Shown here: piece by piece, positions 50,671-59,192 of the stretch
Numbering within the stretch: the stretch's first letter is position 1
Layout: the number at the start of each line of letters is the position of its first letter
Position numbers and translations under genes: made by a program
Assembly (NCBI GenBank): GCA_032119595.1
Contig: JAUMBQ010000007.1
Span: 186,001-250,000 of the forward strand
Length of the DNA: 64,000 nt
DNA from: JAGIBJ01 sp032119595
GTDB taxonomy: Bacteria; Actinomycetota; Thermoleophilia; Solirubrobacterales; Solirubrobacteraceae
Direction: 5' to 3'
The notes under the pieces: model-generated
Database searches by the model: none
What the model was told of the DNA's origin: nothing
Seen by the model: the letters and a program-made list of their open reading frames with translations, nothing else

Positions 50671-52593
50671 TCAGCGCACGCGTACCTTCGCGATACGCCG
50701 AACGACCGTGGTGCCTTCGCCGAACCCGGTGTAGGTAACCGTAAACGTGACCGGCACGCGATGTCGCTTCAGCGCTCGGCGAAACAGTTCTCCGAGCGCG
50801 TAACACGGGTACTTCGCAACGAACCGGGCTTTGGCGCCGGCGCCGATGAGCCGAACCGACGCCGGGAATGCCTTCCCCGCAGGCATCGTGCCGAGGGAAC
50901 GCCCGTCGGCGATGGCCTGGAAGCCTCCTTTGGGCGTGGAACAGGTCGGAAGTCCAAGGCGGCGCCCGGTTGCACGGGTGATCGAAACGCGCGAAATCCG
51001 GCAGATGCCGCGCACCACCAGTCCGCACTGCAGCGGCACCGAGCCCTTGAGGAGGTCAGCACGCCGGACGCTCGTCGGGACCCCGATCAAGTCCTGCGAC
51101 TTGACGGGCACCTCAAGCGCGCCGTCGATGCTGGTGACCGCTGAGAACGTCGGCCAGTCATAGCTGTGTGTCCCCTTCGGTCGATTGCGTTTCGACGCAG
51201 AGATCTCACCAACGGCCGTCACGCCCCCGGGCCGAAGCGCGAGCTGCGGGCTGCTCCCACCGCCGTCGAACCCGGGCGGGGTGGCGTCCAAACCGAGGAC
51301 CCGGGGCGTGTCCCATTCGCCGCTCGGTCCCAGCCGCACCGCGCCGATCCCGAACGCTCGCGCCCCTGCCCCCTCGCTTGAACCCGACGTGTAGACGACC
51401 GGGAGTCCGTCTGCGGTCGTGCCGATCGCAATCGGGCGCCAGTCGGGTGCCGTCGGGAAGTCCTGCGTCGGCGCGCCGATGGATCCGTCCACCGCAACCC
51501 GAGCGGCACCGTACGCCGTGAATCCTGACGTCTGACTGGCCAGTTCCCACAGGAACACGCCGGCGCCAGACGGCCCCATCTGCGCTTGGATCGAGCCAAA
51601 CCCACCACCGCTCGCGCTGTCACGGCCTTTGACCGTCCGCACGACCGGCGAGACCGATCCGCGAGCCGTCACGCCGGCCTGCCCCAGCACGGTGCTCGAC
51701 GACCCGGGCGACCCGCCGGCGGCGACGGTCGTGCCGCCCCACAGCACACGCGCGTTCCCGGCCCCGGTGAGCCGGGCCGCGAGCAGCGATACGCCCGGCG
51801 CGAGCTCAGCCACCGTGTGCAGCACCGACCATCCACCATCGGCGCTCCTGAACGCCGCTCGAAGGGTGCTCGGAATCGTCCGGGCATCGCCTCCCACACC
51901 AACCGCCGTGGTCCGGAAGAGCGCGACGGCGCTCCCGTCCGCCGCACGGTCGATGGCCTCGCTGAAGCAGTAGCCCGCGACGTTACTCAGCGCGTCGAAG
52001 ACCACGCGCTGCCAGACACCAGCCGGCGAGAGGCGCACCTCGTAGGCGAGGTATCCGCGCTTGCCGGACGGAAGGTAGCCGGCGTCACCATCCGTATCGC
52101 CGGTGCAGCCCATCCGGCTCACCGCACCGGAGGCGTCAACGTCCCACCGCCCGTAATCGGAGGAGGTGGTGAACGGCGCACTCGGTACCGCCCATCCTGA
52201 CTGGGGCGAATATCGGACGACCGAGACGATCGAAGTGTCCGATCCGTCGGAGTTCTTGCGCCCGCTGCGAGTCAGCACGAGCGCGACCGTTCCGGACGCA
52301 TCGATCCCAGCAAGTGCGGGATCGGCTTTACCGATCTCCGGCAGCGGAACCGGACTCCCCCAGGGGCTCGCGCTGGTGGCGCGATAACGAAGCGACAGGA
52401 CCGCCTTCTTGGCGCCGGGGTCGCGACGACCGACGAGCAACGCCTGGGCGCCGCTCGGCCCCGCGACGACGCCTTGCACCGAGAAGCCTGCGTTGCGCCC
52501 CTTGGCGATGAACGAGTCGATGGTGGCGGCATCAGCGCCCGCGGCATTCGCCAATCCCCAGAGGATGGTCAAGACGGCTACGGCGGTACGCAT
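50671..52593 (-). CDS. Large secreted protein of unknown function
   Basis: About 640 residues from ATG 52593. Signal peptide MRTAVAVLTILWGLANAAGA. The body has repeated WxVxxVxF-like strands (e.g. AGVWQRVVFDALSN, GGWSVLHTVAELAP, SGEWDTPRVLGLD) with GGGSSPQLALRPGGV turns, suggesting a beta-propeller of ~7 blades. The C-terminal ~120 residues have four Cys (PLQCGLVVRGICRISRVSIT, PTCSTPKGG, AKYPCYALG) and a final Arg-rich strand. No enzyme motif. TATGGT is 9 bases before the ATG. Confidence 0.7.
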   Translation of the reverse strand: MRTAVAVLTILWGLANAAGADAATIDSFIAKGRNAGFSVQGVVAGPSGAQALLVGRRDPGAKKAVLSLRYRATSASPWGSPVPLPEIGKADPALAGIDASGTVALVLTRSGRKNSDGSDTSIVSVVRYSPQSGWAVPSAPFTTSSDYGRWDVDASGAVSRMGCTGDTDGDAGYLPSGKRGYLAYEVRLSPAGVWQRVVFDALSNVAGYCFSEAIDRAADGSAVALFRTTAVGVGGDARTIPSTLRAAFRSADGGWSVLHTVAELAPGVSLLAARLTGAGNARVLWGGTTVAAGGSPGSSSTVLGQAGVTARGSVSPVVRTVKGRDSASGGGFGSIQAQMGPSGAGVFLWELASQTSGFTAYGAARVAVDGSIGAPTQDFPTAPDWRPIAIGTTADGLPVVYTSGSSEGAGARAFGIGAVRLGPSGEWDTPRVLGLDATPPGFDGGGSSPQLALRPGGVTAVGEISASKRNRPKGTHSYDWPTFSAVTSIDGALEVPVKSQDLIGVPTSVRRADLLKGSVPLQCGLVVRGICRISRVSITRATGRRLGLPTCSTPKGGFQAIADGRSLGTMPAGKAFPASVRLIGAGAKARFVAKYPCYALGELFRRALKRHRVPVTFTVTYTGFGEGTTVVRRIAKVRVR

Positions 52594-52704
52594 CAGCGCA
52601 CGACCATACGTTGCGATTCGCCGGGCGCAAACCTCAAATCGCGGCATTTCAATGCGGCCCCGTCGCCCTCGACAGCGGCGTTCTGATCGGGTAGGGAGCC
52701 AGCG

Positions 52705-53436
52705 CTAGCGTCGGCGCTTGGCTGCGTTTCGCAGTGCTCGGAAGTGCAGCCGTTGCTCGGTGGTGAGACGCTCGCACGCGTAGGCGAGCGTCGTTGCGGA
52801 CATCGCCGCGGCGTGTTGCTCGAGGAAGTCCGTGAGGATGGCCTCGCTCACGCGCTTGCCGACTTCGCGGAGCATCCATCCGACCGCCTTGTGAATCAGC
52901 GGCTCCGGGTCGCCGAGCAGCCGCTCGGCGATGCGCAGGGCGTCCTCGGACTCGCCCCGTTTGATCCGCCAGAACGTCGCGATCATCGCGATCCGGCGGT
53001 CCCAGAGCAGCTCGGAGCCAGCGAGCGTGTCGAGGATGCCTGCGCCGACGACATCCAGGTGTTGGCCGACGATCCGGTCGGCGCTGACATCGACGAGATC
53101 CCAGTTGTTGATCCTCGCGGTGCGCGAAAGGTAGAAGTCGTAGAGCGCTGCGCGCTGGGCGGCGTCGCCGACGCGGTACTGCTCCACCATCACGATCAAC
53201 GCGACGGTCCGATGCTCATGCCACTCGCTCGCGAGGAGTTCGTCGATCGCCGCCAGTGAGAGGGTCGTGTGGGCCTTGCTCACCTTCCGAACGGCGGTAA
53301 GCGTCGTCCCGACGAACCGGTCGCCCTCGCCGTATTCACCGGGACCGGTCTTGAAGTACCGCGCCGAGCCAGCTGCTCGCTCCGGGGTGGCCTCCGCGCC
53401 AAGGGCGTCGATGATCGCTTGTGCCTCAGGGTCCAT
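52705..53436 (-). CDS. AlkD-like DNA alkylation repair protein
   Basis: 243 residues from ATG 53436. HEAT-repeat DNA glycosylase family that removes bulky N-alkyl bases. Seen: YFKTGPGEYGEGDRFVGTTL, SKAHTTLSLAAIDELLASEW, HEHRTVALIVMVEQY, INNWDLVDVSADRIVGQHLD and WDRRIAMIATFWRIKRGE with the conserved D-R-R-x-A of the base pocket, ending VGWMLREVGKRVSE. The D-W-D catalytic-type residues sit in the expected segments. The frame is open further upstream, but those residues are shadow of the divergent small gene. Confidence 0.9.
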   Translation of the reverse strand: MDPEAQAIIDALGAEATPERAAGSARYFKTGPGEYGEGDRFVGTTLTAVRKVSKAHTTLSLAAIDELLASEWHEHRTVALIVMVEQYRVGDAAQRAALYDFYLSRTARINNWDLVDVSADRIVGQHLDVVGAGILDTLAGSELLWDRRIAMIATFWRIKRGESEDALRIAERLLGDPEPLIHKAVGWMLREVGKRVSEAILTDFLEQHAAAMSATTLAYACERLTTEQRLHFRALRNAAKRRR

Positions 53437-53444
53437 GCGGGCGG

Positions 53445-53450
53445 TACGAT
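53445..53450 (+). promoter_or_regulatory. -10 box between alkD and a divergent small gene
   Basis: TACGAT ends 7 bases before GTG 53458. The two divergent starts (53436 and 53458) are only 21 bases apart, which leaves no room for leaders on either message. Confidence 0.45.
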
Positions 53451-53457
53451 GACGGCC

Positions 53458-53760
53458 GTGCGTTCGCGTTGCCAGCTCCTCGCGCTCGCGGGTCCCCTCT
53501 TCGTGCTGGCGATCCAGACCGGCGACCAGGGCACGGCCGCGGTCTTCCTCGGCCTCGCTCCGATCCTTGCGGTGCTCGCGCTGCTCTGGCGCGGCGAGGC
53601 GTCTACCAGCCGGCTCGAGCGCGTCATTGCATGGGTCCGCCGCAGGCTCCGCCGTTCCGCCAGGAGCGCCTGGGTCCGCCCGGTCCTGCCGATCCCCGTC
53701 CCGCGGTTCACCTCGTGGACTGCGGCATCCGCGCACACGCCGCGCGGCCCTCCCGCCTGA
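53458..53760 (+). CDS. Small membrane protein, unknown
   Basis: 100 residues from GTG 53458. Two predicted membrane helices (about 7-23 and 26-45) with the short turn QTGDQGTA between, then a long basic tail (ERVIAWVRRRLRRSARSAW). No family recognised. It is divergent from alkD with almost no gap, so the two probably share the intergenic promoter region. Starts at ATG 53449 are possible. Confidence 0.5.
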   Translation: MRSRCQLLALAGPLFVLAIQTGDQGTAAVFLGLAPILAVLALLWRGEASTSRLERVIAWVRRRLRRSARSAWVRPVLPIPVPRFTSWTAASAHTPRGPPA

Positions 53761-53767
53761 ACGACCC

Positions 53768-53817
53768 TCCGGCCCCTCGGCCGGACCACCGGGGCGCTCG
53801 CCGCCCCGTCGTTTCGT
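53768..53817 (+). terminator. Double hairpin with T-rich tail
   Basis: TCCGGCC/GGCCGGA (53768-53785) and GGGGCG/CGCCCC (53791-53807), followed by GTCGTTTCGTTCATT. It fits an intrinsic terminator after the small membrane gene. A third hairpin GCGGGC/GCCCGC (53824-53839) lies directly before the Shine-Dalgarno of the next gene. Confidence 0.6.
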
Positions 53818-53856
53818 TCATTAGCGGGCCCCTGCCCGCTTGCACAAGGAGAGGCC

Positions 53857-54720
53857 ATGCGCCGATTCACCCCTGCCGCTGCGTTCACGTTCGCGGCGCT
53901 CTTTGCCATTCCGGCGTCCGCATCCGCGCACACCGACACCATGCCCACGCCGGCACCGCCCAAACCCAACCCGTCGACCCCTTCTCCGAAGCCAGCGGCC
54001 ACGATGCCGATGCCGACGGCCGATCACGGACCTCGCTCGGCACGAACGGCGATGACCGTCGCCGCGTCGGCCACGAAGGATGCGCTGTCCGGCTGGAATC
54101 TTCACGTCCGGACGACCGGCTTCCGCTGGACTCCCGCAGAGGCCAGCACCAAGGCGCGGCCGGGCGGCGGCCACGCCCACGTGTATGTCGACGGCGTGAA
54201 GCTCAGCCGGCTCTACGGCCCTTGGTTGCACATTCCCGCGCTGAGCCCTGGCGAGCACGAGATCACGGTCGAGCTCAACGGCAACGACCATCGCGCGTGG
54301 CAGTGGAAGGGCAAGGCGGTGTCGACGAAGATCCGGGTCACCGAGCCAAAGCCGATGGCGTCGATGCCCACGATGCACCCGCACCCAGCAATTCCCTCGG
54401 AGCAGGCGCTCGCCGTGCAGGTCTCGGTCAAGGCCGATGCGATGGCGGGCTGGAACGTCTTCGTTCGTACGGACGCGTTCAAGCTCGAACCGTGGGCGGC
54501 GAACACCGCTCCGAAACAGGGCACGGGACATATGCACCTCCTCGTCGATGGCGTCAAAGTCGCCCGTCTCTACACCCGCGCAACCCACCTGGCCACGCCG
54601 CTTGAGCCGGGTCCCCACACCGTGACCGTCTCCCTGAACGCCAATGAGCACTCGCCGTGGAGCTGGAACGGCGCCGAGGTCAGCGCCTCACGCACGTTCA
54701 CGGTGCCCGAGGCCGCGTAA
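53857..54720 (+). CDS. Secreted protein with two DUF4399-like repeats
   Basis: 287 residues. Signal peptide to ~residue 24 (ALFAIPASASAH), then a Pro/Met/Thr-rich spacer (TMPTPAPPKPNPSTPSP) and two ~95-residue repeats. Repeat 1: GWNLHVRTTGFRW, GHAHVYVDGVKLSRLYGPW, LSPGEHEITVELNGNDH. Repeat 2: GWNVFVRTDAFKLEPW, GHMHLLVDGVKVARLYTR, LEPGPHTVTVSLNANEH. The GHxH, GEHxxTV and N-[DE]-H pattern is that of DUF4399-type periplasmic proteins. Conserved His and Met suggest metal binding, possibly copper. AAGGAGAGG precedes the ATG. Confidence 0.75.
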   Translation: MRRFTPAAAFTFAALFAIPASASAHTDTMPTPAPPKPNPSTPSPKPAATMPMPTADHGPRSARTAMTVAASATKDALSGWNLHVRTTGFRWTPAEASTKARPGGGHAHVYVDGVKLSRLYGPWLHIPALSPGEHEITVELNGNDHRAWQWKGKAVSTKIRVTEPKPMASMPTMHPHPAIPSEQALAVQVSVKADAMAGWNVFVRTDAFKLEPWAANTAPKQGTGHMHLLVDGVKVARLYTRATHLATPLEPGPHTVTVSLNANEHSPWSWNGAEVSASRTFTVPEAA

Positions 54721-54780
54721 GTCGAACGGGACCACCTGCAGGAGGCCGTCTGCCCCGCCCGCCTGGCAGGATGGCGGGTC

Positions 54781-55758
54781 ATGAGCGTCCTCCTGCAGTC
54801 CGTCCCCACGCGCGAAGTCCGCCCGCGCCGCACGTGCCACTCGGTCCCCGGATCGAGCGAGAAGTTCCTCGCCAAGGCCCCCAGTCTCGCCGCCGACCAG
54901 GTGTTCCTCGACCTCGAGGACTCCGTCGCCCGCAGCGAGAAGGCCGAAGCGCGCGCACGCGTCATCCAGGCGCTCAACGAGAACGACTGGGCGTCCGGCC
55001 CGCAGAAGACGATCGTGTACCGCGTCAACGGCACCGACACGCCGTTCTACTACCGCGACCTCATCGACGTCGTCGAGGCCGCTGGCGACAAGATCGACGC
55101 CGTCATGATCCCGAAGGTCCAGACGCCCGGCGACATCGAGATGACCTGCAAGCTCCTCTCGCAGATCGAGATGGCGAAGGGCTGGGAACTCGGCCGCATC
55201 GGCATCGAAGCGCAGATCGAGGACGCCAAGGGCCTCCAGAACGCCGACGTGCTCGCGACGGCCTCCGCGCGCATGGAGACGCTGATCTTCGGCCCCGGCG
55301 ACTACTCGGCCGCCATCGGCATCCCGATCACGCAGATCGGCGGCGCCCCGGCCGGTTACCCGGGCGACCACCTCAACTACCTCTACTCCCGGATCGTCGT
55401 CGCGGCCCGCGCGGCCGGCATCCAGGCGATCGACGGCCCGTACGCCGCCTTCAAGGACGAAGACGGTCTGAAGACCCGCACGCAGCTCGTGCGCGCGCTC
55501 GGCCTCGACGGCAAGTGGACCATCCATCCGGCGCAGATCGACGTCGTGAACGCGATCTTCACGCCGAGCCAGGAACAGTACGACCACGCCGAGGGCATGC
55601 TCGCCGCCTACGAGGCCGCGGCCGATCACGGCGGCGCTGGCGCTGCGATCTACGACGGCGAGATGATCGACGAAGCCAACCGCAAGATGGCCGAACGCCT
55701 CGCGAAGGCCGGCCGCGCCGCCGGTCTCACCCCCTCGCCGCAGCCCATCGAGGCGTAG
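54781..55758 (+). CDS. Second malyl-CoA lyase-like protein (CitE family)
   Basis: 325 residues. Seen: RTCHSVPGSSEKFLAKAPSL, VFLDLEDSVARSEKAEARAR, VYRVNGTDTPFYYRDLIDVV (substrate Arg), VMIPKVQTPGDIEM, GIEAQIEDAKGLQNADVLAT (metal Glu), LIFGPGDYSAAIGIPITQIG (metal Asp), GIQAIDGPYAAFKDEDG and WTIHPAQIDVVNAIFTPSQE. It belongs to the same family as the gene at 43980 but has a shorter N-terminus and a different substrate-end loop. Related genomes use two paralogues, one as lyase and one as malyl-CoA thioesterase; which is which cannot be told here. Start ATG 54781; CAGGAT 8 bases upstream. Confidence 0.82.
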   Translation: MSVLLQSVPTREVRPRRTCHSVPGSSEKFLAKAPSLAADQVFLDLEDSVARSEKAEARARVIQALNENDWASGPQKTIVYRVNGTDTPFYYRDLIDVVEAAGDKIDAVMIPKVQTPGDIEMTCKLLSQIEMAKGWELGRIGIEAQIEDAKGLQNADVLATASARMETLIFGPGDYSAAIGIPITQIGGAPAGYPGDHLNYLYSRIVVAARAAGIQAIDGPYAAFKDEDGLKTRTQLVRALGLDGKWTIHPAQIDVVNAIFTPSQEQYDHAEGMLAAYEAAADHGGAGAAIYDGEMIDEANRKMAERLAKAGRAAGLTPSPQPIEA

Positions 55759-55798
55759 CCGCACCAGGAACGTCACGCACCTGAGCTCGCCGCCACCC

Positions 55799-55804
55799 TA
55801 CGAT
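55799..55804 (+). promoter_or_regulatory. -10 box of the DtxR-type gene (leaderless)
   Basis: TACGAT ends 6 bases before GTG 55811. Confidence 0.5.
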
Positions 55805-55810
55805 GGTGGG

Positions 55811-56527
55811 GTGAGTTCAGATGCCGTTACCGTCGCCGAGGAGGAGTACCTCCAAACGCTGTTCTGGTTGTGGGAGGCGGGCCTGTCCATGACGGGCGCC
55901 AACGTCGCCCGGGCCATGCAGCTCTCGCCGCCGACGGTTCACGAGATGGTGCAGCGCCTGGAACGCGACGGCTACGTCACGCGCGACGCCCGCAAGCTCA
56001 TCTCGTTCACCGAGACCGGGCTCCAGCAGGCGACGGAGATCGTCACCCGCCACCGGCTCATCGAGCGGTACCTCACCGACGTGGTTGGCGTGCCGTGGGA
56101 TGAAGTCCACGAAGAGGCCGAAGGGCTCGAGCACGGCATGTCGCCGCGGTTTGAGGCCTACATGCGCCGCGCCATCGGCGATGCGAAGACGTGCCCGCAC
56201 GGCCATCCGATCGCCGTGGGGACGCGCCTGGAAGGCGTGCCACTCGCCGACGTCGCCAGCGGCGCCAAGGTCGTGATCCTGCGGTTCGAGAACGAAGCCG
56301 AGGATGTGCTGCACTACCTCAAGGACGCGGGCTTTGAGCCTGGCCTGGAGGGCGTGGTGTCGGCGACCGATGCCGAGCAGATCGTGATCGACACCGCGGC
56401 CGGCACGCAGTGCGTGGTGACCACCAGCGTCGGTGCCACGATCAGCGTGACGGCCGACCCGTCGCCTCCGCCGCGCGTCACCCTGCCCGAGTCGCTGGTG
56501 CTCGGCAAGGACCGCTACGGGCGCTAA
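55811..56527 (+). CDS. DtxR/MntR-family metal-dependent regulator
   Basis: 238 residues. N-terminal winged helix (EEEYLQTLFWLWEAGLSMTG, then SPPTVHEMVQRLERDGYVTR), dimerisation/metal domain with TRHRLIERYLTDVVGVPWDE, HEEAEGLEHGMSPRFEAYM and CPHGHPI, keeping Cys/His/Glu metal ligands of IdeR/MntR, and a C-terminal SH3-like FeoA domain (GVPLADVASGAKVVILRFEN). It probably controls iron or manganese genes; none are in the window. Convergent with the ECF sigma gene, 23 bases apart. Confidence 0.93.
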   Translation: MSSDAVTVAEEEYLQTLFWLWEAGLSMTGANVARAMQLSPPTVHEMVQRLERDGYVTRDARKLISFTETGLQQATEIVTRHRLIERYLTDVVGVPWDEVHEEAEGLEHGMSPRFEAYMRRAIGDAKTCPHGHPIAVGTRLEGVPLADVASGAKVVILRFENEAEDVLHYLKDAGFEPGLEGVVSATDAEQIVIDTAAGTQCVVTTSVGATISVTADPSPPPRVTLPESLVLGKDRYGR

Positions 56528-56550
56528 CGATCCGGCTCGCGCCCGATCGT

Positions 56551-57546
56551 TTAGGCCGCGTCGAGCGTCCGTGGCAGTCCGAACAGCGGGAAGAGCGTGC
56601 CGTCGGTCTCAATGAAGTAGGTGATCTCGACGATCTTGCCGTTCTCGAAGACCGGCAGATGGATCGACCATGGCGTCTGGCCGGCGTCGCGGTACTGCGC
56701 GAAGCCGGGCTGCCCGTTGACCTGCACCGGCACGAGCCGGGAGTCGACGCAGCCCGCGCCGGGCCCGAACATCCAGCCGATGAGCTGGTCGCGGCCCTTG
56801 AGCCACATCGGGTACGGAGGCATCGACTGGGTCGCGTCCTCGTGGAGCAGCGCCGTCAGCGCCTCCATGTCGTAGCGCTCGAACGCATCGAGGTACTTCG
56901 CGAGGAGTTCCTCACTCGCTTCGTCGGCGACGCGCGCGTCGAGCGTGAGGGCTTCGAGGTCGCGTGACGCGAGCGTCGCCCGCGCGCGCTGCAGGGCACT
57001 ATTGACGGCCGGCACGGTGAGGTGGAGCAGTTCGGCGACCTCCGTCGCGCGCCACCCCAAGACCTCACGCAGGATCAGGATCGCCCGCTGGCGCGGAGGC
57101 AGATTCTGCAACGCGACGACGAACGCCAGCCGCACCGACTCGCGGGTCTGGGACACCATCGCCGGATCGCTGCCAGGCCCGATCACCATCGCGTCGGGGA
57201 TCGGTGTGATCCACATCGCCTCGGGCGTCGGAGCCTGCAGCGGCGCATCGAACGTGGTCGACGGACCAAGGTCGACCGGCATGGCGCGCCGCTGGTTGGC
57301 GGCGAGCGCATCGAAGCAGACGTTGCTGGCGATCTTGTAGAGCCACGTGCGGAGCGCCGCGCGGCCTTCGAATCGATCAATGCCACGCCAGGCGCGCACG
57401 AAGGTTTCCTGCACGGCGTCCTCGGCGTCGGCCGCGGACCCGAGCATCCGGTAGCAGTAGCCCGTGAGTTCGTGGCGGCGCTGCTCGAGGGTGGCCTCCA
57501 ACGTCGCCGTCGCACCCTTCGCCTCGATTACACCCAGCTCACCCAT
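56551..57546 (-). CDS. ECF sigma factor with SnoaL-like C-terminal domain
   Basis: 331 residues. Sigma region 2 (YCYRMLGSAADAEDAVQETF, FEGRAALRTWLYKIASNVC), region 4 (LPPRQRAILILREVLGWRAT and VAELLHLTVPAVNSALQRAR) and a SnoaL-like domain from ~residue 205 (LAKYLDAFERYDMEALTALL, ending NGKIVEITYFIETDGTLFP). This is the SigJ/SigG-type class whose C-terminal domain controls activity in place of an anti-sigma factor; the trailing GLPRTLDAA is also typical of this group. TACCTT is 7 bases before its ATG. Confidence 0.92.
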   Translation of the reverse strand: MGELGVIEAKGATATLEATLEQRRHELTGYCYRMLGSAADAEDAVQETFVRAWRGIDRFEGRAALRTWLYKIASNVCFDALAANQRRAMPVDLGPSTTFDAPLQAPTPEAMWITPIPDAMVIGPGSDPAMVSQTRESVRLAFVVALQNLPPRQRAILILREVLGWRATEVAELLHLTVPAVNSALQRARATLASRDLEALTLDARVADEASEELLAKYLDAFERYDMEALTALLHEDATQSMPPYPMWLKGRDQLIGWMFGPGAGCVDSRLVPVQVNGQPGFAQYRDAGQTPWSIHLPVFENGKIVEITYFIETDGTLFPLFGLPRTLDAA

Positions 57547-57654
57547 GCCTCAGAAGGTACTGCGCACTGATTCTCGTCGCCACCGATGAGTTTGCTGAGG
57601 GGACACGGTCTACTCCGCGGAAGGCCGTCAACCACAACCCACCTGGAACCAGCC

Positions 57655-58095
57655 ATGCCCGCGACCGAACGCCTCATCTTCGTCAACCTGCCCGTGAAGG
57701 ACCTCGACGCGTCGATCGCGTTCTTCACGAAGCTCGGGTTCACCTTCGACCCCAAGTTCACCGATCAGTCGGCGAGCTGCATGATCGTGTCCGACAAGGC
57801 CTACTTCATGCTGCTGCAGACCGACCGCTTCGGCGATTTCGCCAAGAGGCCGATCGCCGACGCGTCCCAGAGCACCGGCGCGATCTATGCCGTCTCTGCC
57901 GAGGACCGCGCGGCGGTCGACGCCTTCGCCGACGCGGCGCTGGAGGCTGGCGGCACGCCGATGAGCGACCCGATGGACATGGGCTTCATGTACAACCGCA
58001 GCTTCTACGACCTCGACGGCCACGCCTGGGAGGTCCTGTGGATGGCGCAAGAGGCCATCGAGCAGGGCCCGGCCGCCGTCGAGACGGCCTCCTAG
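57655..58095 (+). CDS. VOC-family glyoxalase/dioxygenase-like protein
   Basis: 146 residues from ATG 57655. Two beta-alpha-beta-beta-beta halves: IFVNLPVKDLDASIAFFTKL, SASCMIVSDKAYFMLLQTDR, and the second with AVSAEDRAAVDAFADAALEA, FMYNRSFYDLDGHAWEVLWM. The C-terminal DLDGHAWEVLW carries the metal Glu of many members. Often found next to ECF sigma genes, as here (divergent). Function unknown. Confidence 0.88.
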   Translation: MPATERLIFVNLPVKDLDASIAFFTKLGFTFDPKFTDQSASCMIVSDKAYFMLLQTDRFGDFAKRPIADASQSTGAIYAVSAEDRAAVDAFADAALEAGGTPMSDPMDMGFMYNRSFYDLDGHAWEVLWMAQEAIEQGPAAVETAS

Positions 58096-58121
58096 CCCTC
58101 GCCCCCGCCCCCGCTCAGGCG

Positions 58122-59192
58122 TCAGCCGCCGAGCCGCCCGCGCAGCGCCTGCACGTTCTGCACGTACTGCTTCGTGTCGTCGTACAGGCCTCGCTCGCGG
58201 ACCGATCCCAGCCCCTGGTAGTAGCCGGCGATCGCGGTCGCCTCATCGCCGCCGGTCTGCGACAGGAGTTGCTTCAGGAAGAGGCTGCCTGCGCGGACGT
58301 TGTCGTGGGCGGAGGCGCGGTTGAGCGGTGGCTTCGCCAGGCTGGTGTTGATCCAGTCCCACGTGCCCGGCATGATCTGCATCACGCCGCGGGCGCCGGC
58401 GGACGACACCATCGCGTTGTTGTTGCCGCTCTCCTGCCAGGCGATGGCGGCGGCCAGGCTGCCGGGAACGCCGTGCTGCGCGGCGATCGACGAGATCTGC
58501 GAGGAGCTGAGGCGCTCCGCGGTCGGGCTCGCGCCGGACCCAGTCACCGCCGCCTGCCCCTCAGGGCCGGTCGATGACGAGACGCGGCTCGTCGACGGCA
58601 CGGCGGCGGGCGCTGGCGTGACGGTGGTCGTCGCACCCGGGCTCTTGAGCGTGGTGCCGGACAGGACGAGGTTGTAGTTGGCGATGCCGTTCGCGGCGGC
58701 CAGCGCCGACTGCGATACGCCCAGGCGCGCCGCGATGGCCGAGAGCGTGTCGCCGGGGCGTACGTAGGCGCCGGAGCCAGACGAGCCGCTCGAACTCCCG
58801 GACGAGGCGCTCCCGGTGGACGAGGCGCTGCTCGATCCGGGCGAACTCGTGCCCGTCGCAGCGGGCGACGTGGAGGCGCTGATCGGCGTCGTCGAGGTGG
58901 CGTACCCCATGGTCTGGCCGGTCGTCGACGTGTAGGCGCCGTCGGCGGGCGGCACCTGGAGGCTCTGCCCGGCGACGACGAGGCTGTCCCAGGCGAGGCC
59001 GTTGGCAGCGGCCAGGCGCGCGATCTGCATGCCGTTGGCGGCAGCGATGCTGCTCAGCGACTCGCCCGGCGTGACCGTGTGGACGGGATACCCGTGGGCG
59101 TGAGCCGCCGGCGCCATGACCAAGGCGGCTACGCCGACCGCGCCCAAGAGACGGAAACGACGGAAGGAAGAACGGACGGACGGACTGGACAC
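58122..59192 (-). CDS. LysM and transglycosylase (SLT) cell-wall protein
   Basis: 356 residues from GTG 59192. Signal peptide with GAVGVAALVMAPAAHAHG; LysM 1 (~38-80: YPVHTVTPGESLSSIAAANG), a Ser/Thr/Gly-rich linker (TSSPGSSSASSTGSASSGSS), LysM 2 (~142-184: AYVRPGDTLSAIAARLGVSQ), then a lysozyme-like transglycosylase (SSISSIAAQHGVPGSLAAAI-type helix, catalytic Glu in WQESGNNNAMVSSAGARGVM, MQIMPGTWDW). It binds and cuts peptidoglycan. The C-terminus ends LRGRLGG. Confidence 0.9.
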   Translation of the reverse strand: MSSPSVRSSFRRFRLLGAVGVAALVMAPAAHAHGYPVHTVTPGESLSSIAAANGMQIARLAAANGLAWDSLVVAGQSLQVPPADGAYTSTTGQTMGYATSTTPISASTSPAATGTSSPGSSSASSTGSASSGSSSGSSGSGAYVRPGDTLSAIAARLGVSQSALAAANGIANYNLVLSGTTLKSPGATTTVTPAPAAVPSTSRVSSSTGPEGQAAVTGSGASPTAERLSSSQISSIAAQHGVPGSLAAAIAWQESGNNNAMVSSAGARGVMQIMPGTWDWINTSLAKPPLNRASAHDNVRAGSLFLKQLLSQTGGDEATAIAGYYQGLGSVRERGLYDDTKQYVQNVQALRGRLGG

